Origin: Myoxocephalus aenaeus
Taxonomy: Eukaryota > Chordata > Actinopteri > Perciformes > Cottidae
Reading direction: 5' to 3'
DNA: 64,000 nucleotides
NCBI GenBank assembly: GCA_038501785.1
Contig: JBAMJR010000031.1
Location: 16,973,501 to 17,037,500, forward strand
The position numbers and the translations under genes were made by a program. Below are positions 1 through 12,719 of this stretch, in pieces. The notes beneath the pieces were generated by a model. The model saw nothing but the letters and a program-made list of their open reading frames with translations, was not told the DNA's origin and made no database searches. Numbering within the stretch: the first letter of the stretch is position 1; every line of letters begins with the position of its first letter.

Positions 1-150
1 TAATAAATAAATAAATAAATAAGACGCATTCTGCAGGTAGAAATGGATCCTGCGCGTATAAGCAGGACACATCACAGTATATAAATACACATCACAGTAT
101 ATAAATACTCACACTGTGTATAAATACACATCACAGTATATAAATACTCA
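1..150. repeat. Simple repeat and 21-bp minisatellite
   Basis: The first 23 bases are a TAAA-type simple repeat. From about 68 to 150 a unit of about 21 bp (cacatcacagtatataaat with small changes) is repeated about four times. No coding content is visible. Confidence 0.7.
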
Positions 151-234
151 ATGCAGTTTATTAAACGGGTAACAGACGAAATAGAAAACATCTCCACTCT
201 GACACTGATGATAACTTTGTCTTTATTAATATAA

Positions 235-345
235 GTAGTAGTTTAACACCATTAAATCAACTGAAAACATACGATCATTTTGATCAATATTTTAGGTGTA
301 TTTGTATTGGAACGTTCGCTAAAAACTCTCCGGACAAAACTCCGT
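235..345 (+). repeat. Dispersed repeat matching the 3' end of the pogo-like element
   Basis: This stretch reads like 44860-44970, the 3' end of the pogo-like transposon further right. Shared landmarks in order are an ACACCATT word, a CAGCTGAAAAC-like word, ACGATCATTTT, ATCAATATTTTA, CGCTAAAA and TCCGGA. It is probably the end of a second, non-autonomous or truncated member of the same family. No transposase is attached on the left within the window. Confidence 0.55.
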
Positions 346-421
346 CAGCTGTTAAAGCGACTGACAGCTGACGGAGTTGATCAGATGTGATCAGATGTGA
401 TCACATCTGATCAGCTGTCAG
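339..421. repeat. Nested perfect palindromes
   Basis: Three inverted repeats overlap. Bases 339-352 pair perfectly with 364-377 (14-bp arms, 11-base loop). Bases 388-413 form a 26-bp loopless palindrome centred on TGATCA. The words CTGACAGCTG (361-370) and CAGCTGTCAG (412-421) form a longer-range pair around it. The DNA could fold as a cruciform with alternative pairings. Confidence 0.75.
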
Positions 422-744
422 GCGGCCGCAGTCATCAGAAACCGACGTCGCTTCACGTGACGCTTCAGAGGAAAGGACGTCTCATGTCTCTTAAAACATA
501 TTTCCTCGCGTCTTCTCTCCTCGCTTGGTTTTGGACTAAGACGCAAGGAAAGGACGCAAGTGAGGGAAACGGGGATGCAATTTAGAGACTTGGGATGCAC
601 CCCATCACAGCAATTACAGGGGAGGAAGTGCAGAAACACAGAGGACACACAGACAAGGACTTCACAATAAAACAGGAAACCCCAAAAACCCAAACCGTGA
701 CAGGTTTGGCTTAAAATGATGTTGACATTGAAACTAAACAAAAA

Positions 745-860
745 TGCAACAACCAAAGTACTACTTAGTTATGTTTAGTCAATAAAAGATAAAAGGACTC
801 TTAGTTATATTTAGGCAACAAAAGCACTACTTAGTTATGTTCAGGCAACAAAAGTACTTT
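745..860. repeat. Degenerate minisatellite, about 40-bp unit
   Basis: Words like CTTAGTTATGTT and GGCAACAAAAG recur three times at roughly 40-bp spacing, ending near 858. The repeat is imperfect. No ORF of interest overlaps it. Confidence 0.5.
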
Positions 861-2860
861 GATCAACATCAGTCTACTGAGTGACACCTCCAGCACCTCG
901 ACCTCCTCTGGATGGCCAACATGTATCCACCCCGCCCCCGTCCAGTCAGGACTTTTGTCTGCCCGTCACTAAAACAACAGACTGAGCAGCAGCGTCTTGG
1001 GGGTTAGAAACCCTCAATAAAACCCCCGACAGCCCACCGGAGATGGAGCTGTCGGACGCCCAGAGGGTGCCACCAAGCAGTAACCGGGGAAACAGACAGA
1101 ACACGGGATATAACGTAATGTCCTTTTTACCCTTATTACATAAACGCGGCGCGGTTTAATTGCAGCGGAATTATTTGATGTTTTTCTGTCTGCGTATCAA
1201 AAGAAAATCCCATCGGCCCCCCACCTCGTTTACAGCAGCTCATTTAAGAGTCTGGCTCGGAGACAAAAGGCCTTTCCCTCCCGCTTCAGAACTGGTTATC
1301 ACATCTGAGACAGACAGACTCTCGTACTGTTTCACACGCTGTCCTCGAGGAGGAAACAGATAAATTAGATGTTTACCTGCTACGTTTACACGCACACTAA
1401 TATTCACAATATCAGAATTTGATATGTAAACTCAGCATACTATGTTTGGATATTCTACAATAGGTCTTTTTTTGATCGTACAAATGTAGCATTTGTACGA
1501 TCAAAATGTGGAAAAGGCCGATATTACTCCGGTTTTAGGAGCATTCTTTGGACATGAATATGAGTCTCAATAGGTAGTTTTTTTAGGCCTCTTTCCAGTT
1601 TACGACCAGCTCTGTGCAGTAAAGCTGGAGTAGAGATGCACCTCCAGAAGAGAAGAAAGAGAAATACTCCTACTTTTAAAAATCATGAAGGATACAAACA
1701 AATATCTCAACGCCGACCTTTTCCAGAAGGTGGAGTCTGAGTTTACGTGCTCCAACGAGAAAACTTACAAGAAACGTTCCACTTTTCCATATTTTGGCGC
1801 GCTAGACGACGCGTTGGGGCTTTGACCAGATGATGCTGGTGAGGATAGGAGGGAAAAACATGTTTATACATTAATCAGAATATGCACAGCTGCATGTAAA
1901 CAGGAACATTAGTGGAATATTCATTTCCGTTAGCCACGTAAACGGCCTGTTTGGAATGTTGTCTTTTTTAGAATAAGGGCAAAAAGAGGAATATTTGGTG
2001 CATTTAAGTTCCCTGAACAACATCTTTAAAGCGCCTCGCAAGGAATTTTTAAAATGTCCTTTTTTGTGTGTGTTTTTTGTCGCATAAATCTCTTTTACGG
2101 CCCAAAAGTAAATCAGCGACACAAAAGAGCCACGTGGTCCGGACAATGAGGCGGCGTTAACGCACTCATTCAGCGAAGCGGCGTTTGTTCTTTCACACCC
2201 GGGTGGCCGGGAGTCAAACACAGTATCAGCTCAGAAGCACAACTCTGGATTATTGATCCCATCTGGACCAGTTGTTTGGAGGAGTCGCGAGTCGCTCCTA
2301 TTTTCAGTTGTGCTGTTGTTAAACTCATCCTTAAACGTCTGTTTTTCCGCCCATCAGGGCACAACTACAAGGCTACCAGAGCACTTAAAAACTCTTAAGG
2401 CCTCACATTATGTTAAATTCTGTTCCTTTCACAGGGAAAACCAAAGAGAGGGCAGCTTTTAGACCTCCGACTGGCTCAATAAAGCGAGTCCAGGCATGTT
2501 CCCTCTCTAACTAGAGGGCAAAGATCATTCAAACAGACCGGAGAGCGCTCAGTTTCAGCTGGACGGGCTTCAGATGTAAAGAGCGTAAAGCTCCAGAGTT
2601 TAGAGGCTGAGAAAGGTGAAAATTAGAGACATTGAGACAAATCTAACAGTGCTGGTTTCAGGACCAAAAAGGTCTAGTTTGAAAGAAAAGAAAGCCGTGA
2701 AATAATTCTGCAACTGCTGCTAACATGAGGATCTTATTGAATGTGATGCAATGCTGGAGATGGAACCAGCCAACCTAATGTAAAGGAGTTGCAATGCAAC
2801 ATTCACATTAATTCAGCAGAAACACTGAGAGGAAAGACTTTACTGCACGATAAATACTTT
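861..2860. other. Gene-free stretch; only a hairpin recognised
   Basis: I see no exon with convincing splice sites and no protein family match on either strand. Small ORFs here are unrelated to any family I know. The one clear structure is the hairpin at 1470-1506, listed separately. Confidence 0.5.
1470..1506. repeat. Perfect 17-bp hairpin
   Basis: Bases 1470-1486 (starting TTTTGATCGTAC) are the exact reverse complement of 1490-1506, with a three-base loop TAG. No mismatch is visible. Flanks show no matching target-site duplication, so it is either a very small fold-back element or a structured RNA or DNA site. Confidence 0.8.
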
Positions 2861-3208
2861 TACTTTAAAGCTGCAACAAGGAATTATTATTTAGCGTTGA
2901 TTCTGGCGCCCCCTGTGGACTAAAGTGGTAGTGTCTCTGAGCAATATGGAGGAGCGTTACGAATAACTCGTTAGAAACAGACCATCTTCTCTCTGATAGT
3001 CTGTTTACTGATGGAGGATCAGGACTAACCTGGTACTGGTTCAGGACCAGATCAAAGTTCCTCACAGTCACTTGAAGTACTTTCAGTACACTTAACTGAT
3101 AATACTTTTACTAAAAGTTACTGGTGCTCAGAAACACTACCACTTTAGTCCACAGGCACCGCCAAAATCAACACAAAATAAAAGTTCCTTGTAGCAGCTT
3201 TAAGTATA
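2861..3208. mobile_element. Fold-back MITE with arms of about 80 bp
   Basis: The left arm (2861-2945) and right arm (about 3125-3208) are inverted copies. Both carry CTTTAAAGCTGC/GCAGCTTTAAG ends, a CAAGGAA/TTCCTTG word, a GGCGCC/GGCACC-type core and ACTAAAGTGGTAGTGT against ACACTACCACTTTAGT. About 180 bp of single-copy sequence separates the arms. There is no coding capacity, so it is a non-autonomous DNA element of unknown superfamily. Confidence 0.65.
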
Positions 3209-6200
3209 CGGGACTTTTATTTGTAGTGGAGTATTTTTACAGTGTGGTATTAGTACTTTCCCTCCAGTAAACGATGTGAATACACAGTAGAGTGAACTGT
3301 AACGTAGAGAATAGTGAACAAGTGATTTCTGACAGCACTCGTCCTGTGAGATGAAAATGAGTCTACGTGTCAAGGACTTCTTGAATAAATAAAAGCTTTT
3401 GTTTGGGAAACCTCAGAAACTCTGAGTCGAAGAGGAAGGGTGGGAAATGCAAACAGCCGGCCCCCGTGACCCGCTAAACTCAATACTCCCAATCCTGGCG
3501 AGGACGCAAACAAACAAAACGCCAGCAAAAAAAAAGGCCGGGAAGAGATGGGAGTCAAGTCTACTACAATAAACACACGCCTGCAAATCTACCGCTCGCA
3601 AACAAGGAAGTGACGGAGAACAAGCCACCGGCCGCTGTAATTTTCTTATCAGTCGGGCGGGGAGCCGAGAGGAGAGTAAATAATAATCCTTTATGTCCCA
3701 GCATGCTGTGGGGTCCGAACGCAGCGGGCTTTGTTTTCCTGCTGCGCTGCAGGTAAAGGAGGGGAGATGAAGTCATCGACAGGCCGAGTCTGGCATCCAG
3801 CGCGTTTACCCCCTTCTTCCCCCGAGGCAAACATCTGTCTGTCAGCACGACTTCACCGTTTAGCTTTAATTCTACTCAAGCTTTTCCTGTCGTGTATTTG
3901 GAGATTTGTGCCAATCATGAGAGAAAAAGTTAAGTTAAGGAGGAGAATTAAAGTCTGATCGTAAAAGAGAAGGTTTTGTTCTCCCTATTCAAGATCTGTT
4001 GCACAATAAAGCAACAATAATTACAATGTTTTTTTTAAAAGACTAGTAAAATGGGGAACACAAAGAGAAGGTTTTGGGTCCAGAGAGTTTTTATCAGAGG
4101 CCGCCGGCATATGAAGGATTTTCTCTCCCTTTAACTGAATATTCTCCTCCTTCTAGAGTAGACTGTAGATTCACTTAATAAATAGAAAGTGTTTAACCGC
4201 ATTATTCACGTTTCAAAAAATGTTTTCACGTATTTTCAGCCTCAACTCCAGACTTTCTTCTCGGAATAAAAAATAATAATTTCCCACTAGAAATTAACAA
4301 ATGAAAACTTCACAATTCTCAATTCTTCAGCGTGAAAGGCCTTCATCGCCAATGAAAACGTTGAACAACCCCAGAATGTGAAGCCAGATAACGAAGAACA
4401 AAGACTTTAAAGCACACTGTCAAAACTTCAGAAGTCCCAATGTCGAGTGTCAGCTGTGCATGAAGCTCAATGTTGGAGCGACGCAACAACGAGGCCGCGA
4501 GTTCTTTTTCCACCTCTTATTTTGCAGAACAGCTGATTTGAAGCTCTCGTCTCCCAGATGACAACAAAATAACTGGTATAAACTTTATGCATTCATGGAA
4601 TACAACATTACATTTTGCACACTTTTTAAATCTCACAGTGCTTCTGAGGAGACACAAGAGACGGAATTAGATAATTCTGTAACTCCAGAGAAAAAATATA
4701 TAGCTCCCTTGTGTCCTCTTTTTTTTAGAGCTACTTGAATCCCCTCCGTGTTTTCTCAGAGACAAAAGAATTATTTTATTTTTTTTGAAGATGTTCTCAT
4801 TCAGGACAGAAAGCAGGAGGGAAACCCGGGCTGAGAGAGAAAAAAGAAAAAGAGAAAAAAAAGCGAGCCCTGTGGACGAGATGTTTGTGATCTGCAGCGT
4901 GTGTGAACACGGCCGAGCGAGCCGACGAGGACAAAGGCTCGGTTTTAACGCTCCTCTGTCTAAACACTTGTAGCTCCGAGAGCCTGCGGGCACAGACGGG
5001 CTGAAAAAGTAGAGCAAAGAAAGACGAGCCGGGGGGGGGGGTTGTGTGCTGGTATTTACAGATAAGAGGCCAAACGGCTCCAATGGCGAGCCGGGAATCA
5101 AACACGCTGAATGTGAGAGACAAAAGGGCCGGCGACCTCCCTGAACCTCTGCGATGAAACTGTCAAAGCTACAAGCGGGTGGCCTGCAAGGGTCCGGGGT
5201 GGGGTGGGGGGTCACATGATGAGCAGAGAGAATAGGGGTGGGGGTGTTGATGAGGAAGAGGAGCAGCTAGCTTGTTTGTTTGCCCATTAGCCCGGCAGCT
5301 GGGTGTTTGCCAAAGGTCGCTCCACTTCAATCTAGTCTTCCTCCACCAGGACAGAGGCGGTGAGGGTGGGGTGGGCTTAGTTCCATGCTTCGTTCGAGGG
5401 AGCATGGCGAGCTCTCATTTAGTGCCGGGCCGCCTGCAGCCGGGTTTCCATTCACGTCATTCGTACGCTATGATATTTAGTCAACGTTTTTTAAGTGTAT
5501 TTAGGAAACGCCTTTGTCGAAAGTGAATTCTGACGTAGCGAAAGTTTAACACACGTCACACGACCGATCAGCTGTTTCTATTGTTGTTCCAAGACACATA
5601 TTTTCATTGTCTTTGTCTCCAGACAACATTTTTTATTTTATTTTCGTAGTTGAGAACATTATTATCATGAAACACGGCCGACACTAGCTGACATGACGGA
5701 ACGATTAAAACTGCCAGTCAAAACAAGTTCCCGAAGACCATCGCTCCGACTTCTCGTTTTCTTCTTTGCAACATTTCAAAAAGTCCCTCCAAAGACTTTC
5801 AAGGTAACTCTATTAACAAAAAAACTATGACATGTAATAATAATAATAATCTGAAAGGAAAGACAAAAACTTCTTAAATTAATTGTTTTGTTTTTTTACC
5901 CAATTTGCATTGTTCTTTTGTACATTTCTAATCTTACACTTTTTAACTTCAAATTATGATTCTATTATACACGCACAGATTGTTTTATTTTTCATTTCCG
6001 AAGTCCACATTATAATAATAAATCAAACTCACGGCGGCATCGCTCAGAGTGGACTTCCTGCCTCGTACTTCATCGTCTCAGCTCGTTCCTGTCGCAACAC
6101 GTCTGCACACGGAGTTGAGAGCTGAAGGATAAGAAATTACCTTCAAACATGAAACTACAGGTGTATCCACACTTTTAGGAGAGTGGATGTCGTTTCAGTG

Positions 6201-7084
6201 TTCAGACGAAGCCCAAAAAAACAAGAGTAAAGATAAGTTTCTTCATCTGAGGGATTTTAACATTTTATAAGTTATAACCTGTAGCCCCCCGCAGAATAAG
6301 TTTCAGGGCATCTTGGAACTTTAATGCTCCCGTGCAACCTAAACCGTCCTCTGTGATGGACAACGCTGTTTCAACGCCGCACTCTTTTCATTCCGTGTCT
6401 CCCTCGAGCGAAAACAAATGGTAAACTGCTGCTCCGGCTTAAAAGCACGGAGGGATTCAAGATGCAAGAAGCAGTTTTGCTTTAAAAGCATCTTGAAGAG
6501 AGCAGCCAGTGGAGGCACTTCACAGCCGCGGGCCATTTAATAATTCAGATGTGGGAGAGCCTCGAATGGAAACGTCCTCATGTGATCTATTTCTGTGTTT
6601 CCGGGGCCACGCCGCTTCTAAAGAGCCGGCTATTCTCCCGGCATCGGACGGCCCGGCGCTCGCATCATTACGTCGGGATCTTCACACGTCTCAGCGGGGA
6701 GGGGGGCGCCTCTGGAAGGGAGGCCGACGGAGAGGAACAGGAAGTGATGTGCAGGGTTCATTTGGAATTTGGAGAAATGATATCACAACTACGAGTAAAG
6801 TATGTTTTTAAAACAAGCTTTTATCCTTGACCCGACTTTGAGCGGCGGCGGTTGAAGCCTGAACTTTGTGTGCTCGGAGTTGTTTTCAAACCTCCAACTG
6901 AGTCAAAAGTTTCATCAAATCTCAATCTGGTCCCCAATGATTCACTCAACTTTGAAAGAAATGCATTTCCAAAAACCTGAGAAAATGTTCTCCAAATCAA
7001 AGTCTCTCTCTCCCTCACTGCCCCGTCATCACAATACTGTCTGATATTATAACATACATTATTAAGATGGAAAACGTTTGTAGA
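3209..7084. other. Gene-free stretch
   Basis: No gene is recognised. There is a run of eleven Gs near 5031-5041 and several AT-rich patches. ORFs of 60-180 codons here have biased composition from purine- or pyrimidine-rich DNA and no recognisable domain. Confidence 0.45.
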
Positions 7085-7455
7085 GTCACATGCCAGCCCC
7101 GTCAGAACAACCTGGAGCTGAACAAGCTCAAGACTGTGGAGATGACAGTGGACTTTAGGAAAAAACACCACCTGGGAAAATGCCCAGCAGAGGTTGTACT
7201 TCCTGCGCCAGCTCAGGAAGTTGAGCTGCTGATCCTGTTCTACTCCGCTATCATCCAGTCTGTTCTCTTTTCTTCCATCACTGTGTGGTTTGGATCGGCC
7301 ACCAAACAGGACAGAGTTAGACTACAACAGATAGTCAGGTCGGCAGAGAGAACTATTGGTTTATCCTGGACTTGTACACATCCAGTCAGGAAGCAGGCTG
7401 GAAAGATCACTGCAGACCCCTCACACCCTGGACACAAGCTGTTCCAACTTCATAT
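7085..7455 (+). pseudogene. LINE reverse-transcriptase C-terminal fragment
   Basis: The fragment encodes pieces of the region downstream of the RT catalytic motif in Rex-like fish LINEs. It reads QNNLELNKLKTVEM and VDFRK, then AQQRLYFLRQLRK in another frame, then FYSAIIQSVLFSSITVWFGS and RSAERTIG, and finally AGKITADPSHPGHKLF. The frame changes at least twice and the segment between the VDFRK and AQQR motifs is deleted, so it is a dead 5'-truncated copy. The same domain is on the minus strand at 28790-29766, which supports the assignment. Confidence 0.8.
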
Positions 7456-8499
7456 CCAATTTGTATATATGTACGATGAGAGCAACGTGTAACCGGAGTC
7501 AAATTCCATGTATGTGTACACACACACACACACAATGAGCAGCGCAAACTTGCATCGTTTTCGGTCGTGAGCATTAAAACGTTGGGGCAGAATCAAGCAG
7601 AAAACGTCTGTTATCCATGACAAAACAAGAGAACTTCAATACATAATAATGTTGTTTTATAATTAAACGTTGCTTAGAATTGTTAATTTTGCAAAAATAC
7701 CACAACATGCTCATATAATCGACTGAAATTCAGTAAACCATTTAGTTGAAATATTGGTTTCATCATCTAAACTCTTAAACAATAACAAGCAATACTGAGA
7801 AGAGCAAATACAAAATGATTTGCTACCAGAAATGTCCCCAACAGACACGTATCCTCACACAATGAAATCTTACTAAAAGGTTCCATCTCTTCCTGTCTTT
7901 TTCACCTACATTCCCCTGGGTCCTAAGTCCCTCCATGTTCAGCTTCGTCACTCCCATGACTGGTTGACGGTCTTGAATCCGAGGACCGTCATTGCATACA
8001 CTCTTCGTATTCCAACAAATGCTTTCTCCTGAGGTGATGGAGTACATTGCTAGTGTTGCCACTAGAGGCAATAACAGCGGCTCGACAAACTTTGCAATAA
8101 ATCGTTTTCTGATCTACGTCGGATCTTTTAAAACCAAAAAACCTCTAAACAGCAGACTCAGCTCCTCTCTTGTGCACAAGTTGTATTGGTGCATCTCTGG
8201 TCTCTCGTTTTTCCTCCTGCATCGCTCCTTTCCATTTTTGTATGTAGCGACAGAGTTTCTTCTTGTTGGCATAGTGGGCGAGCTGTACCCAGCATGCAGT
8301 TTGGCGGTGTCATTTGATAAATGTACAATTATTAATGTTACAAATTGTTTACATGTCACAAACTGTGGCGTCGTGGTGTTTAAACCCTGTTAAAGAGCGT
8401 TAGTTGTGGGTTATTAATAGTTGTTATAAAGTTATAACAATGACTCCATCTCGATACACGTAAGACAAGTAGCTCCGACCGCTGCGCCCTCAGCGGTGA
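7456..8499. other. Gene-free stretch with short CA repeat
   Basis: A short CA repeat lies at about 7518-7534. Otherwise I recognise nothing on either strand. Confidence 0.4.
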
Positions 8500-8617
8500 G
8501 AGGTGAACAATATATTTTGCTGCCTGCCGAAGAGCGACAACAGTTGTCACGGCTATATGAAAAATTCATACCGTATTGAAATTTGAAACCGGTACCGGTA
8601 TACCGCCCAGCCCTACC
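8500..8617 (-). mobile_element. Probable DNA-transposon terminus
   Basis: The segment ends with ACCGGTATACCGCCCAGCCC. Read on the minus strand it begins GGGCTGGGCGGTATACCGG, a form typical of many vertebrate hAT-like element ends. The partner terminus was not found nearby, so this is probably a truncated copy. Confidence 0.35.
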
Positions 8618-11600
8618 TCCTGGCTTTATTTTGTCCTCTGTATGTTCTTTTTTTGTACCCCTCCGTCTTTTCCCCCCTTCAGTACTTTGCTCCAGCTTCA
8701 GTAATTTTTCCCTCCTGCAGCCTCCAAATGCTCCCCCGGTGCATGTCCTAATCCCTCGTGGGGGGACAGGAGGTCTCATTTAGCTTTTCCTCTGATCACA
8801 TGGGTCGTTTTTTGAGCCCCACGGGGAGAAATCGGCGGCGTGAACGACAGTCGGCAGCGACCCGGTCGTCACAGAAGAATTATCACTACAGCTTGAGCGC
8901 TAATCCACCGAGGGGGCCCTGAAAAAAAGCAACTTCTGCTAATATACATATTCTGTCCAATAGTAGTCAGATCCTATTAGGGCCTTTAATGCCATATTCA
9001 CCGCCGAAACCCCAGCGGGCACAATGTGGATGGATAGGAATACTCCTGGTGAGGATAAAACCCCCGCGGCACGGAGGAAGTCGGAGATAGGCTCTTTTAA
9101 AATAGCTCGTTGTGTTTGCCTTGACTGTACTTTTAATTTGAGTTCTTCCTTTTTCATTCAGAGTCAAGTTGTGAAGTGCGTCGGGTAGCGACGACACGTA
9201 CCGCTGAGATGTTTTTTTTTCTGGACTGGTGACTGGAAATGTTGGGCAAAACTGAGGCTGTGCCGCCTTTAAGGGTGGAGGTACTGCACAAATTAATAAT
9301 AAGAATATTATTTCATCAGCTGCTTTGGTGGATTTTCTTTGCAACTTTTATTTCACTGTTAAACTATTTTTAATACTAAAATACTTTACTGTGAATGGCC
9401 GATTGGTGTCTGTCAAATATTTAACCGCCGTTCCACATCAGAGCTCCAGGCTGTAGCAACGTTAACCGTTAACTCTCACTGAGAGTTATGAAACTGAACT
9501 CATGTGTTAAACTGACTACAAACACACATATGAGATTTAGAGGTTAGTAGTTCTTACATTTAGAGTCAAGCAGGACTGATTTGTGTGACAGTAGCTGATA
9601 TGTTAGCGCCTTAAACCCCAAGACCACCAGGACTCCTCATCTCCACTTCTCTGATCATCAGGATCCTGTGAGACTTGCTTTAGGAGGCTCGACCCAAAGG
9701 GCCCATCTCATCCTCTGAACTGCGAGGCCACGGGTGATAAATCACGAAGGCAGGCGAGAGGTTGGTTCTTCTCTCCAACATGTAAAACAACAGTCGGCAA
9801 AATGCGAAGGCCGACTCCATCGTAGTGGTTTGGGATCTTGCTATTGGTGCACTTTTTTTCTACACAAATGTACTTTTGCACTGTACAAATCGAATCGTAC
9901 CCAATTGATTTGCAGCAGACATTACAGCAAATGGAAATGATGCATCTTTAAAGAAACTTATGAAGGTTTTGTTTCCAATGTGCAAAGCAGCAAAACTCAA
10001 ATTGTAAAAGTCCGATTTAAATCCAGAGCTTCTGCTCGAGCTCCTCGATGCTCAACGAGGGACTTAACAATGACTCAGTACTGATCCTGAATCCGGAGGA
10101 GTAACCGTTCAGGATCGATACAAGACGGGAAGACATTAATTAGAACCCGTCGGGACAGGAAGGAGCTTCGTGACGCATGCGGCAGCCACCGTGAGACGTT
10201 TTTTTAAGTTCTGCCCCGGACCCTCGGGTCCCTTCGGGGGGCCTGTTCTCGCGGTGCCCTACATTTTGATTCCGACAGAAACGGCGACTCGCAATGCCAG
10301 GAATTCAAGCCCCGAGGGACGGGTGATATATTTGGACATGGAGCTGCATGTTTTTGCCGAGCCCCCGCCGTCTCTTCACTGTATTTCAGCGTCGTGTCGG
10401 TGGCGCGTCGTGCGCCGCGACGCCGCGTCTGGCGTTGGTTCTTCTGCCCGAACCCTTTGGGTTCCTGATCGCAGGAGGAGAAGATATTTACTCAGGTACT
10501 TCAGCACACCTAAGAGGTAGCGGTGCTTTTCCATAGCAACGTTTCGTTTTAACAGTTTAGGATTTTACTAAAGCATGAGATCTCATTTCTTCTCCATGAA
10601 AGCCTTATTCCAGTTTGATGACAGCAGGTAAATTATGAACCTCATCTTTTTTTTGTGTGTATGTCTTGCCACTTTTTGTTGTAGTTTTGTGTCTCTGTGT
10701 AGTCATTTTGTGGCTGTGGATAATTTGACCTCTTTAGTTTTTTTTTTTTCTCTTTGTAGTTTTCATAGTTGTGAGTCTCTTCATCTCTCTATGCAGCTTT
10801 TATCATCTCTTTGTAGCCTTTTTGTGTTTCTTTGTAGCCTTTTTGTGTGCCTTTGTAGTGGTTTTATATTTATTTGAGGTCATTTGAGGTCCTGGTTGTT
10901 GCCTGTCTATTTTACATTTTTGGAGGTGAAGGACACTTTGGGCCTCTGGGCTTGTGCCCGGTAGACCCCGATCCGTCATCCATCAATGCTGGCAGCCATG
11001 TTTAGTACATGATGTCAGCTGACATGAGCTGATGGAATGCTGAGGATGACCTGAGGGTGACGTCAGTTAGAGTTTACACCCAGAAGATACAAGCTCAAGC
11101 TTCTGTGCGTCTCTGATCGGCTTCATCAGGACACAGGAGACAACAAACAGCTGATTGATGACTTAGTTACCGACATCGTCTCCTCTGGCCTCGTCGGTGA
11201 AAAACCAATAATCAATGCAGCCAAAGGAACAAGCCTTTTCTCTGCGAGGAAAGATGTGATCTCACATTGTACCACATGTAAAGTGTCAATCTTTGCTTTC
11301 ATCAAGAGGTTTGTTGGTTTTTTTATCTAAAAAAACTGCAGAACATCTCCATGTAGTCATTAAATACGCAGAGCCGACGAATATTATAAACTTCCATCAG
11401 TGTGGATAAAGATCAAACATTTTCCCAGCCGTCTGTGGGTCCATATCTTCTTTTATGGTCGTTCTCCTCATTTACTGTAAGTAACCAGGTCATGCAGGTG
11501 ATCAGAGAATGTGTTTACATGCAGTGACCTGGTTACTGTAAATCTGCACATGCATGCAGCAGCTCAGCCATCAGCTTTCTCCCCCGACCGCACTTTAAAA

Positions 11601-12627
11601 GCATAGCCCATGGATTTGAACTGTATTAGTGTCCTTCTGAAGTTACTTTCCCTGTCTGAAATATTTTGCATGTAAAAAAAGAAGAACATTTTTTATTTGA
11701 TAACAGTTTATCCACATAGGAAGAATACATCAGCGTTCTTTAGGACGAATCTATCGAGTTTCTCGACTCCTGCGTTACGGAAACCAGGTTTCTTCTTCTC
11801 ATGACGTTTAAAAAAAAAGCCGAATGCTTCCTGGAATGCATGTGAGCTAAACCGGTCGACAGGGTGAGAGTGGCAGTGGAGCGTCTCGCCGTGCAGAGGG
11901 GTCGAATACAAAGTATAAAGAGTTGATAACATACGCACATACATCTCCTGATTAATACGTTTTAAACAAGCTGCACACAACTGCACCGCTTTCCAATTCT
12001 AATAAAGAATGATCTTGTTTTTTTCATATTTTTATCATAAATCATATGTAAACCTTTTGCAGTATACTTTGCAGTGTTTTTTTATTCCCATCTGAATATT
12101 TGTATCGTATGCACCAAACCATAAATCAAATTCCTTGTAAGTGAATAACCGACTTTGCAATAAAACCGGATTCTGAACACGCCAATTCATAAACTTAAAA
12201 CCAGAACATTAAAACTACCGGTACTGCAGAAACCTTAGAAAAGTATGTAAAACCACCCTAATATGCGTTTCTATTTGGGGACAAATTAAATCAAGCCAAA
12301 ACACCAAAAGCTAATGGAGTAAAAAGAAGAAAGAGGACACAGAGAAGCTTCTGCTCTTTAATTTGTGAGTTTCTTTATTTTCCGTTCGCTGCTATCTACC
12401 CTCCAGCCCAGGTGTCGGGGGAGGAAGTTCTTCACTTTGAACTCCAGAAGGGCCTTTTCTCTGTGTTCCAACACGCTGGGATGTCCCACCTGTCTCCCTG
12501 CCCTCTCCTTTTTCTTTTCCCACAATCCCCCTCCTCCTTTCCCTTCTGCACCACTACTCCTCCTCTTCCCTCGCTGACTCTTAGCGTTCTCGCTCCAACA
12601 ATTACCCTCCTTCAAAGCCGAGAGATA

Positions 12628-12630
<3 letters not shown>
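8618..12630. other. Gene-free stretch with degenerate minisatellite
   Basis: No exon could be supported. Between about 10640 and 10875 a degenerate unit of about 20 bp (variants of TTTTGTGTCTCTTTGTAG) recurs many times. The remainder is unique-looking non-coding sequence. Confidence 0.45.

Positions 12631-12718
<88 letters not shown>
12631..12718. repeat. (TG)n microsatellite, about 88 bp
   Basis: Uninterrupted TG dinucleotides. Long Cys/Val or His/Thr ORFs over it are artefacts. Confidence 0.97.

Positions 12719-12719
<1 letters not shown>

Noticed and set aside
4667..5215. 182-codon minus-strand ORF
   Set aside because: Composition follows the pyrimidine-rich DNA (Ser/Leu/Pro runs); no domain and no splice context.
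10260..10380. Possible mrpl1 exon reading SPEGRVIYLDMEL
   Set aside because: It resembles the SPKQSVYLDL segment of MRPL1 over about a dozen residues, but there is no convincing acceptor or donor and the following residues do not match.
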